Assembly: GCF_900100085.1 (NCBI RefSeq)
Contig: NZ_FNEJ01000020.1
Location: 1-64,000, forward strand
Source: Salipiger marinus
Lineage (GTDB): Bacteria; Pseudomonadota; Alphaproteobacteria; Rhodobacterales; Rhodobacteraceae
Length of the DNA: 64,000 bases
Reading direction: 5' to 3'
Below are positions 55,203 to 62,276 of this stretch, piece after piece. How positions within the stretch are numbered: the first letter of the stretch is position 1; each line of letters begins with the position of its first letter. The notes beneath the pieces are model-generated. The model was not told the origin of the DNA, did not search any database, and saw only the letters and a program-made list of their open reading frames with translations. The position numbers were made by a program, and so were the translations under genes.

Positions 55203-55596
55203 CGGGGGCCACCGGGACCATGCGCGCCTCGCCCTCGATCACCTGCGCATCCTGCACATGGCCCGAAAGCTGAAAGGTGAGCGTGCCGTTGGTGGCGCCG
55301 ACCGTGGCGGTGGCGGCGAGCGTCTCGCCAAGCGTCAGCGCGCGGGCAAAGCGGAAGGAGATCGCGCCAATCCGCCAGTCCGGCCCCGCCAGCCGCCCGA
55401 GTGCTGTGGTGAAAAGCGCCCCCGCCACCAGTTCGAACACCGCCATGTCGGACAGGCCCTGCGCCTGCGCCTGCCTGCGGTCGACGTAAAGCCCGCCAAG
55501 ATTGCCGGAGATGCCGGTGAAAAACCCCTGCTCGGCCACGCTGAGCGTCTTGCGGAAGGTCAGGGACTGGCCGGGTTCGGGACGGGGCTGGGTCAT
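55195..55596 (-). CDS. Hotdog-fold MaoC-like protein without catalytic residues
   Basis: The 133-residue protein has the MaoC layout, but its motif reads SGNLGGLYVDRRQA, so Asn and Tyr stand where Asp and His are expected. ELVAGALFTTALGRL and AISFRFARALTLGETLAATATV match the remaining fold. It is probably the structural partner of the active MaoC encoded next, as in known heterodimeric hydratases. It starts 21 nt from repeat B3. Confidence 0.75.
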   Translation of the reverse strand: MTQPRPEPGQSLTFRKTLSVAEQGFFTGISGNLGGLYVDRRQAQAQGLSDMAVFELVAGALFTTALGRLAGPDWRIGAISFRFARALTLGETLAATATVGATNGTLTFQLSGHVQDAQVIEGEARMVPVAPDV

Positions 55597-55623
55597 GTCG
55601 CGCTTTCAGCTGGAGGGGCGGCA

Positions 55624-55669
55624 GCGGGGGCCAGCCCCCGCACCCCCGGAGTTTAGGGGCAAGATGAAG
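55624..55669 (+). repeat. Intergenic repeat family B, copy 3 (short)
   Basis: GCGGGGGCCAGCCCCCGC followed directly by ACCCCCGGAGTTTAGGGGC and AAGATGAAG. It lacks the middle stem of copies 1 and 2. It lies between the acyl-CoA dehydrogenase stop and the start of the hotdog gene. Confidence 0.82.
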
Positions 55670-55676
55670 GGCAGGC

Positions 55677-56837
55677 TCAGAGCGTGAGGCCGCGTTTGAT
55701 GATCGAGCGGGCGATCAGCATGCGGTGCACTTCGGAGGTGCCGTCATAGATGCGGGTGACACGGGCGTCGCGGTAGATGCGTTCCAGCGGCAGTTCCTTG
55801 GTGAAGCCGTAGCCGCCGAAGATCTGGATGCCGCGATCCGCGACCCGGCCCAGCATTTCCGAGGCCTGCACCTTGACCATCGACACCTTGTCGCGCGGGT
55901 CGAGCCCCTGATCCACCTCCCATGCGGTGTTGAGCACCATCATGCGGGTCGCGAAGATCTCCATCGCGCTGTCGGCGATCATCTGCTGCACCATCTGGAA
56001 GTCGCCGATGGGCTGACCGAACTGCTGGCGCGTGGCGGCATGGTCGCGCATCATGTCGAGCACGCGCGACGCCATGCCCACGGCACGGGCGCCGATATGG
56101 CCAAGCCGGATGCCGCCGACATTGGCCATCATCACCCGGAAGCCCTGCCCCACCTCGCCCAGCACCTGCAACTTGGGCACGCGCACCTCGTCGAAGGTCA
56201 GTTCGGCATGGCCATAGCCGCGATGGCCCATCATCTTCTGGGTGCGGGTGACGCGGAAGCCGGGCGTGTCACGGTCCACCAGAAACAGGGTGATGCCGCC
56301 CCGGGCGCGCTTTTCGGCATCGGTCACCGCCATGACGATGGTGTAATCCGCGATGTCACCATCCGAGATGAAATGTTTGGTGCCATTCAGCACCCAGTGG
56401 TCCCCGTCGAGCCGGGCATGAGTCCTGATCGCGGCGGCATCCGATCCGGCCCCGGGTTCGGTGATGGCCATGGCGCAGATCTTGTCGCCGCGGACGGTGG
56501 GATAAAGATAGCGCTCGCGCAGATCGCCGGTCAGCGCGTCCAGCATCGGATAGACCTGCCCGAAGATGCGCCGGATCAGCGCGTCGGAGGTCTGGCCCAG
56601 CTGTTCCTCGACCAGACACATGTCGAGCACCCCCAGCCCGCCGCCGCCTGCCGCCTCGCTCATGTTGAGCGCATAGAAGCCCAGCGCCTGCGCCTCGGCC
56701 TTGAGGGCGGCCAGCGCCTCGGGCGGGATCTGACCGGTTTCTTCGGTGACCGTCTCCAGCGGCTGGACCTTTTCGCGCACGAAGCGGCCCACCGCCTCGG
56801 TCACCATTTTCATCTCGTCCGAGATCGTGAAATCCAT
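55677..56837 (-). CDS. Acyl-CoA dehydrogenase (ACAD10/11-like C-terminal motif)
   Basis: The 386-residue FAD enzyme has AMAITEPGAGSDAAAIRTHARLDG, the GTKHFISDG loop and IQIFGGYGFTKELPLERIYRDARVTRIYDGTSEVHRML-type blocks, given here in part. At the usual catalytic position it reads YDGT, with Asp in place of Glu. That recalls ACAD10/11-type enzymes acting on longer or hydroxylated acyl-CoAs. It lies 39 nt downstream of the CoA-transferase gene and likely uses its product. Confidence 0.92.
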   Translation of the reverse strand: MDFTISDEMKMVTEAVGRFVREKVQPLETVTEETGQIPPEALAALKAEAQALGFYALNMSEAAGGGGLGVLDMCLVEEQLGQTSDALIRRIFGQVYPMLDALTGDLRERYLYPTVRGDKICAMAITEPGAGSDAAAIRTHARLDGDHWVLNGTKHFISDGDIADYTIVMAVTDAEKRARGGITLFLVDRDTPGFRVTRTQKMMGHRGYGHAELTFDEVRVPKLQVLGEVGQGFRVMMANVGGIRLGHIGARAVGMASRVLDMMRDHAATRQQFGQPIGDFQMVQQMIADSAMEIFATRMMVLNTAWEVDQGLDPRDKVSMVKVQASEMLGRVADRGIQIFGGYGFTKELPLERIYRDARVTRIYDGTSEVHRMLIARSIIKRGLTL

Positions 56838-56876
56838 CTGTCCTGCTCCTTTGGGATCCGGAATGCGGGATCGGGC

Positions 56877-58079
56877 TCAGCCGCGCATCCGGTCGGACTG
56901 CACCACCACGCCGGAGGCCAGCAACTGGTCGATCTGGTCCGCCTTGAACCCGGCCTCGGTCAGGATTTCGCGGCTGTGCTGCCCCAGCGCGGGGGGCGTG
57001 CGCCGCACCGGCGGGGTCTGGCCGTCATAGCGCACCGGATGGGCCAGCATCACCATGGGCGTGCCCTGCGCGGTCGGCGCTTCGGTGAAGGCGGCCAGAT
57101 GCGCCACCTGCGGGTTCTGGCGCAGCCCGTCGTAATCCACCACCTGCTCGTGCCAGATCCCCGCCGCCGCCAGCCGCTCCATCGCCTGCACCGTGTCGAG
57201 CCGCGCCATGCCGCCCGCCACGCGGCGCGACACCTCGCCCCGGCGGTCGAAGCCGTCTTTTTCGGTGAACTCCATGAATTCCGGCAGATCCAGCGCCCGG
57301 GCCAGATCGGCGGGTTTGGACATGGAGATCATCACATGCCCGTCACGGGTGGCGTAGATGCCATAGGGGGCGGGGCTGAACCAGTTGGCCATGCCATCGC
57401 TGCCGCGCGGCCCCGCGCGGTCAGCGCCGTTCATCCATGCGGTGATCGATTCCCCCTGCAGATCCATGGCGGCCTGCAGCATGTTGACCTCGACCCGCCG
57501 GGCCACGCCGGTGCGTTCGCGTTCGAAAAGCGCCGCCACGATCCCCGCCACGGTCAGCGCCGCCGCGTGGTGGTCGATGGGCACCGAGCCCACGGCAACC
57601 GGGCCGCTGTCCATGCTGCCGGTATGGGCGGCAAGCCCCGACATGGCCTGCAGCAGCACATCCTGCCCGGGCCGTTTTGCATAGGGGCCATCGGCGCCAT
57701 AACCGGTGGTGGCGGCATAGATGAGGCGGGGATTGACCGCGCGCATCTCCGCCTCGGAGAGGCCAAGCTTGTCGAGCGTGCCGGGGCGGAAATTCTCCAT
57801 CACCACATCGGCGGTCTTCAGCAGTGTCTTCACCGTGGCGATGCCTTCGGGGGATTTGAGGTCAATGGCGATGGAGCGCTTGTTGCGCCCGGTGGTGATG
57901 TGATTGACCGAGGTGTCATCGACAAAGCGGTTGGCCACCGCCCAGTTGCGCTGGAACGCTCCGGTCAGCGGTTCCACCGTGATCACATCGGCGCCGATAT
58001 CGCCCAGATGCTGCGCGGCGGCAGGCCCCGAAAGAAAATGATTGAAGCTCAGAACCCGGATTCCGTCCAGCGCGCCCAT
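56877..58079 (-). CDS. CaiB/BaiF class III CoA-transferase
   Basis: The 400-residue enzyme moves CoA between carboxylic acids via an aspartyl-CoA anhydride. The catalytic Asp is in KRPGQDVLLQAMSG. The N-terminal IRVLSFNHFLSGPAAAQHLGDIGADVI and NKRSIAIDLKSPEG are typical of the family. It is the first gene of the group that runs on to the acyl-CoA dehydrogenase, so it probably activates the acid for oxidation. Confidence 0.93.
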   Translation of the reverse strand: MGALDGIRVLSFNHFLSGPAAAQHLGDIGADVITVEPLTGAFQRNWAVANRFVDDTSVNHITTGRNKRSIAIDLKSPEGIATVKTLLKTADVVMENFRPGTLDKLGLSEAEMRAVNPRLIYAATTGYGADGPYAKRPGQDVLLQAMSGLAAHTGSMDSGPVAVGSVPIDHHAAALTVAGIVAALFERERTGVARRVEVNMLQAAMDLQGESITAWMNGADRAGPRGSDGMANWFSPAPYGIYATRDGHVMISMSKPADLARALDLPEFMEFTEKDGFDRRGEVSRRVAGGMARLDTVQAMERLAAAGIWHEQVVDYDGLRQNPQVAHLAAFTEAPTAQGTPMVMLAHPVRYDGQTPPVRRTPPALGQHSREILTEAGFKADQIDQLLASGVVVQSDRMRG

Positions 58080-58199
58080 ATCTGTCCCCTGATGTTGCAG
58101 GCCAAGCCTAGGGGAGATGCGGGGGGCTGGGAATATATCGGGCTATGCTATCTGACAGCCAGAGAATTTGCGAAACAAATAGTTCAGCAGACAGGCAAA

Positions 58200-58227
58200 C
58201 GCCCGCCCGGAGCGGTCCGGACGGGCG
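58200..58227 (-). terminator. Terminator-like hairpin after the saccharopine-dehydrogenase-like gene
   Basis: A 12-nt stem with one mismatch (58200-58211 with 58216-58227, loop GCGG) ends in TTT on the minus strand, about 35 nt after the stop at 58264. Confidence 0.6.
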
Positions 58228-58263
58228 GTTGTAAAAGCGCTGTGGCCTAGGCCCCGGCGGAGA

Positions 58264-59499
58264 TCAGGCGTTCCAAGGCCGGTCGCCCTGCGCGTCCTTG
58301 ATGCGGGTGGGCAGGCCCATGCCGTCCAGCAAGGTGAAGAACGGTTTCGGATCCATCTCCTCGACATTCTTCATGGTGCCCGCGTCCCATTCGCCGGTCG
58401 CGACCAGCATGGCGGCGGCAACGGGGGGCACGCCTGCGGTGTAGCTGATGCCCTGACTGCCCACTTCTTCATAGGCGTCCTTGTGATCGGCGACGTTGTA
58501 GACAAAGATCTCGACCTCTTCGCCATCCTTCACGCCCTTGACCAGATCGCCGATGCAGGTCTTGCCGGTATAGTCGGGGGCCAGCGAGGCGGGATCGGGC
58601 AGCACGGCCTTCACCAGCTTGAGCGGCACGACCTTCTGCCCTTCGGCGGTGGTCACCGGCTGTTCCGACAGCAGGCCAAGGTTCTGCAGCACGGTGAAGA
58701 CGTTGATGTAATGCTCGCCAAAGCCCATCCAGAAGCGCACATCGGCCTGCGGATAGTTGGTGGCCAGCGAATGCACCTCGTCATGGCCGGACTGATAGGC
58801 GCGCTGCGTGCCCACCACGGGCAGATCCCAGTCGCGCCCGCTTTCGAACATCCGGGTTTCCTTCCACTGCTGGTCTTCCCAGTAATAGACGGTGCCGGTG
58901 AATTCGCGGAAGTTGATCTCGGGGTCGAAATTCGTGGCGAAATACTTGCCGTGGGATCCGGCATTGATGTCCACGATGTCGATGCTTTTCACCTCGTCCA
59001 TGCGGTCGATGGCAAAGCGGGCAAAGGCATTGACCACGCCCGGATCGAAGCCCGCGCCAAGGATCGCGGTCACGCCGCGTTCCGCGCAGAGATCGCGCTT
59101 CTTCCATTCGTAATTGCCATACCACGGCGGGATTTCGCAGATCTTGGCCGGATCTTCGTGGATCGCCGTGTCGATATAGGCGGCGCCCGTCTCCAGACAG
59201 GCATCGAGCACGGTCATGTTCACGAAGGCCGAGCCCACATTGATGACGATCTGCGCGCCGGTGTCGCGGATCAGCGCGGCGACGGCGGCGCTGTCCATCG
59301 CGTCGACCTGATGCGCCTTGAGCACGCCATCAGTTTTCATCGCGGCCTTGTCGCGGACCGTCTCAAGGATCGCCTCGCATTTGGAAAGCGTCCGGCTGGC
59401 GATGTGGATCTCGCCCAGCACATCGTTGTTCTGCGCGCATTTATGCGCCACGACCTGAGCGACGCCGCCTGCGCCGATGATGAGAACGTTGCGTTTCAA
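58264..59499 (-). CDS. Carboxynorspermidine/carboxyspermidine dehydrogenase (saccharopine dehydrogenase family)
   Basis: The 411-residue NADPH-dependent enzyme condenses a diamine with aspartate semialdehyde to carboxynorspermidine or carboxyspermidine. The Rossmann loop NVLIIGAGGVAQVVAHKCA is at residues 4-22. AILGAGFDPGVVNAFARFA and YTAGVPPVAAAMLVATGEW are typical of this branch. It follows nspC on the same strand in a two-gene polyamine unit, which supports the assignment over lysine-pathway saccharopine enzymes. Confidence 0.9.
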   Translation of the reverse strand: MKRNVLIIGAGGVAQVVAHKCAQNNDVLGEIHIASRTLSKCEAILETVRDKAAMKTDGVLKAHQVDAMDSAAVAALIRDTGAQIVINVGSAFVNMTVLDACLETGAAYIDTAIHEDPAKICEIPPWYGNYEWKKRDLCAERGVTAILGAGFDPGVVNAFARFAIDRMDEVKSIDIVDINAGSHGKYFATNFDPEINFREFTGTVYYWEDQQWKETRMFESGRDWDLPVVGTQRAYQSGHDEVHSLATNYPQADVRFWMGFGEHYINVFTVLQNLGLLSEQPVTTAEGQKVVPLKLVKAVLPDPASLAPDYTGKTCIGDLVKGVKDGEEVEIFVYNVADHKDAYEEVGSQGISYTAGVPPVAAAMLVATGEWDAGTMKNVEEMDPKPFFTLLDGMGLPTRIKDAQGDRPWNA

Positions 59500-59551
59500 C
59501 TCAAGGGACCTCCTTCGTTATGTCCGGTTGGGGTGAAGCTGCGGCCACGCG

Positions 59552-60646
59552 TCACGACAGCGCGGCAGCAAAATCCTCATAGGTGAAGCCGCGCACCAGA
59601 CGTTCGGTTCCGTCCAGTTCCCGGATGGCGATGGCGGGCATCTGCACGCCGTTGAACCAGTTCTTCTTGACCATGGTATAGCCCGCCGCGTCGTCGATGC
59701 TGAGCCGGTCGCCCGGTTTCAGCGGCTGCGGAAAGCGGAATTCACCGAAAATGTCGCCCGCGAGGCAGGATTTTCCGCAGATCATCCACTCTTCGGGGCC
59801 CTCGTTCGGGAGCATCTTGGCGCTTTCGCGGTAGATCAGCAGATCAAGCATATGCGCCTCGATCGAGCTGTCGACGATGGCAAGGTTCTTGCCGTTATGC
59901 AGCGTGTCGAGCACCGTCACCTCCAGCGTGGTCGACCGGGTGATCGCCGCTTCGCCGGGTTCCAGATAGACCTGCACCTCGTTTTCGCCCGCGAAGCGCT
60001 TCAGCCGTTCGGCGAGCCGGTCCAGCGGATAGCCCTCGCCGGTGAAATGGATGCCGCCGCCAAGGCTGATCCATTCCATCTGGCGGATCAGGGGGCCAAA
60101 GCGCTGTTCGATGCGGTCCAGCATGGCGTCGAACCGCGCAAAATCGGCGTTTTCGCAGTTGTTATGGAACATGAAGCCGCTGATCTGGTCCAGCACGGGC
60201 GCGATGGTTTCGGGATCATGTTCCCCCAGCCGCGAAAAGGGCCGCGCCGGATCCGCCAGATCGAAGCTGGAGGTCGAGACGCCGGGATTGACGCGCAGCC
60301 CGCGCGTATGCCCGCGCGACACCGCTTCGAACCGCTGCAGCTGTGCTGCGGTGTTGAAGATGACCTTGTCCGAAGAGGCCAGCACCTCGTCAATCTCGTG
60401 ATCGGCCCAAGCCACGGAATAGGCGTGGGTTTCGCCCGGAAACTTTTCACGCCCCAGCTTCACCTCGAAGAGCGAGCTGGAGGTGGTGCCATCCATATAC
60501 TCGCTCATCATGTCAAAGACCGACCATGTGGCGAAACATTTCAGCGCCAGCAGCGCCTTGGCGCCGGAGGCCTCGCGCAGCGTCGCGATCTTTTCAAGGT
60601 TGGGCAGCAGGCGGGACTTGTCGATCAGGTAATAGGGCGTCTGCAT
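59552..60646 (-). CDS. nspC: Carboxynorspermidine decarboxylase
   Basis: The 364-residue PLP enzyme of alanine-racemase fold decarboxylates carboxynorspermidine or carboxyspermidine to the polyamine. The PLP lysine is Lys36 in LLALKCFATW. The C-terminal catalytic Cys is in ICGKSCLAGDIFGEF. SLGGGIHFTGEGYP carries the PLP-phosphate glycines. I use the ATG at 60646, where conserved MQTPYYLIDK begins. It is the first gene of the unit, ahead of the dehydrogenase. Confidence 0.92.
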   Translation of the reverse strand: MQTPYYLIDKSRLLPNLEKIATLREASGAKALLALKCFATWSVFDMMSEYMDGTTSSSLFEVKLGREKFPGETHAYSVAWADHEIDEVLASSDKVIFNTAAQLQRFEAVSRGHTRGLRVNPGVSTSSFDLADPARPFSRLGEHDPETIAPVLDQISGFMFHNNCENADFARFDAMLDRIEQRFGPLIRQMEWISLGGGIHFTGEGYPLDRLAERLKRFAGENEVQVYLEPGEAAITRSTTLEVTVLDTLHNGKNLAIVDSSIEAHMLDLLIYRESAKMLPNEGPEEWMICGKSCLAGDIFGEFRFPQPLKPGDRLSIDDAAGYTMVKKNWFNGVQMPAIAIRELDGTERLVRGFTYEDFAAALS

Positions 60647-60746
60647 GGCGTGGCGCCTCCGGTCATGGGCGGTCGATTGGAAACAGGCGCTATACGCGCT
60701 CCTGCACCGCAAAACAATGGTCTGTCATCATGTCAGCGGGGTGACG

Positions 60747-60784
60747 AAAAAAAAGACAGGTGCCCGGGGGTTTGGGCACCTGTC
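60747..60784 (-). terminator. Intrinsic terminator of the GT2 gene
   Basis: A perfect 11-bp stem (60755-60765 with 60774-60784) is followed on the minus strand by eight T residues (60754-60747). It is the strongest terminator in this half of the window. Confidence 0.95.
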
Positions 60785-60840
60785 CTGGTCAGGAGGTCGG
60801 CCGGGCCTGTCCGGCCGCCCCCTATGCGATGGGCCGTGGT

Positions 60841-61755
60841 TTAGTGGCAGAACAGCGCGGTGCGCAGCGGGCGCGGCAGCAGCGGGGCCACGAAGGCGCC
60901 GCACAGCGTTTCCGCACCGCGGCGCAGATCCGAGAACCAGCCGCGCGGGCTTTCGCAGAACCCGGCGCAGGCAAGCCGCAGCGCCTGCATCGGCGGGGCG
61001 CCCACGCGCAGGGCGCGGCGGGCAAGATGGCGCAGATGGATCGCCTCGGCGCGGCGGTCACTGAAGACGCCGTAGCGCGCGGCGGTGGCCAGCGCCACGC
61101 GCCGCCCTTCCTTGACGCCGGTCACATCCATGGACAGGCCCGTCGGATTGGTGCGGAACTGCACCAGCGCCTCGTCCAGACCGACCATGCGGTGTCCGTC
61201 CCCCACCAGCCGGATCAGCCATTCCAGATCCTCGGCATGGGTCATGTCTTCGTTGAAGCCGCCGCTGGCGGCCAGCACTTCGGCCCGGACCGCGACATTG
61301 GACATGGTGCAGACCGGATTGTCCTGCACCAGCCGCGCCACGGTCAGATCGCCCCCCGGCACGCTGGTCACGCTGCAGATCTGCGGACCGTTGCAGAATT
61401 CCACGCGGGCATAGGCGGCATCGATGCTGCTGTCGCGGAACAGCTCGTCCAGACGGGCCAGCTTTTCCGGGTGCCAGATGTCATCCGCGTCGCAGAAGGC
61501 GATGATGTCGCCATTGGCGTAATCGATCGCCATGTTGCGGGCCGCCGCCTGTCCCACGCCCTGATTTTCAAGGAAGATGAACCGCGGATCCCCGCGCGAG
61601 GCGCAGACCGCTGCCAGCCGCGTGTCGTCGTAGGACGCATCATCAATGATCAGGACTTCCCAGTCCCCCTCGGTCTGTGCGCGCAGACTGTCGATCGTTT
61701 CAGAGATGGTGAAAGCGGCATTGTAGCAGGGCACGACGATGGAAAAGCGGGGCAT
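60841..61755 (-). CDS. Family 2 glycosyltransferase
   Basis: The 304-residue GT-A transferase has FSIVVPCYNAAFTISETIDSL at the start, the nucleotide-sugar Asp pair region VLIIDDASYDD, and the metal-binding DXD as DADDIW (about residues 88-93). ThAEDLEW, read as THAEDLEWLIRL, is the catalytic acid region. No membrane segment is evident. The acceptor is unknown. It appears monocistronic, with a long gene-free region upstream and a strong terminator downstream. Confidence 0.9.
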   Translation of the reverse strand: MPRFSIVVPCYNAAFTISETIDSLRAQTEGDWEVLIIDDASYDDTRLAAVCASRGDPRFIFLENQGVGQAAARNMAIDYANGDIIAFCDADDIWHPEKLARLDELFRDSSIDAAYARVEFCNGPQICSVTSVPGGDLTVARLVQDNPVCTMSNVAVRAEVLAASGGFNEDMTHAEDLEWLIRLVGDGHRMVGLDEALVQFRTNPTGLSMDVTGVKEGRRVALATAARYGVFSDRRAEAIHLRHLARRALRVGAPPMQALRLACAGFCESPRGWFSDLRRGAETLCGAFVAPLLPRPLRTALFCH

Positions 61756-62051
61756 GTCAACAAACCTTTGCGCACAGCAAGCGAACGACGGGATCAGGCG
61801 CGAACCGGGTGAGGCAGGGAGCAGGACGGACCCGCCCCCCCGGTTGCGCCAAATATGTGTAGGACGGCACCCGTGGCATTCCGGACGCGACGCTTGGGCA
61901 AGCAAGGCCGGGTCCGAAGGCTGGGGCGCATCGTCATGAGGCGGGCTCCGTAGGGCGCGGGCGCCAGTCAGCCCGCCCCCCTTTCTACCAATGCGCGTAT
62001 TAAAATGTCGTTTGCGCCACTGGAGAGTCTCCACACCCATGCGCACAGCCC

Positions 62052-62069
62052 CCTACCCGAAGGGGTAGG
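62052..62069. promoter_or_regulatory. Palindrome CCTACCC-N4-GGGTAGG
   Basis: Seven-base arms (62052-62058 and 62063-62069) lie around GAAG, with no T-run on either side, in the long intergenic region between the GT2 and kinase genes. It could be an operator or an RNA hairpin in a 5' leader. Confidence 0.35.
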
Positions 62070-62213
62070 ATCTCCTGCCCATCATGACTTGGAACAAATC
62101 CGCAGAATCGGCTTTCCGCCCCTGTTCGCGCGGGATCAGGCGCGCTGCGCGCCAGCGCGTGCGCACGCCTCGAGTCGCCCCGCCCGGCGCAAAACATCAA
62201 GCAGCTGATTCCC

Positions 62214-62246
62214 AAAGAAAAACCGCCCGGATGCGGATCCGGGCGG
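62214..62246 (-). terminator. Intrinsic terminator of the hybrid kinase gene
   Basis: A perfect 10-bp stem (62223-62232 with 62237-62246, loop GCGG) is followed on the minus strand by TTTTTC (62222-62217), 30 nt after the kinase stop. Confidence 0.88.
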
Positions 62247-62276
62247 CTGTCTGGGACATGTCCCGGCAGGCAGAAG

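Larger units (their letters stand above)
61756..62276. other. Gene-free stretch of 521 bp
   Basis: I find no credible gene. The stretch has a GC-rich part next to the glycosyltransferase start, then an AT-richer segment around 61987-62010 that may hold the glycosyltransferase promoter. A short palindrome lies at 62052-62069, and the kinase terminator at 62214-62246. A small RNA cannot be excluded. Confidence 0.5.

Noticed and set aside
55725-58250. 841-codon plus-strand open frame across the acyl-CoA dehydrogenase and CoA-transferase genes
   Set aside because: Spans two unrelated minus-strand genes, has shadow-type composition, and no start signals.
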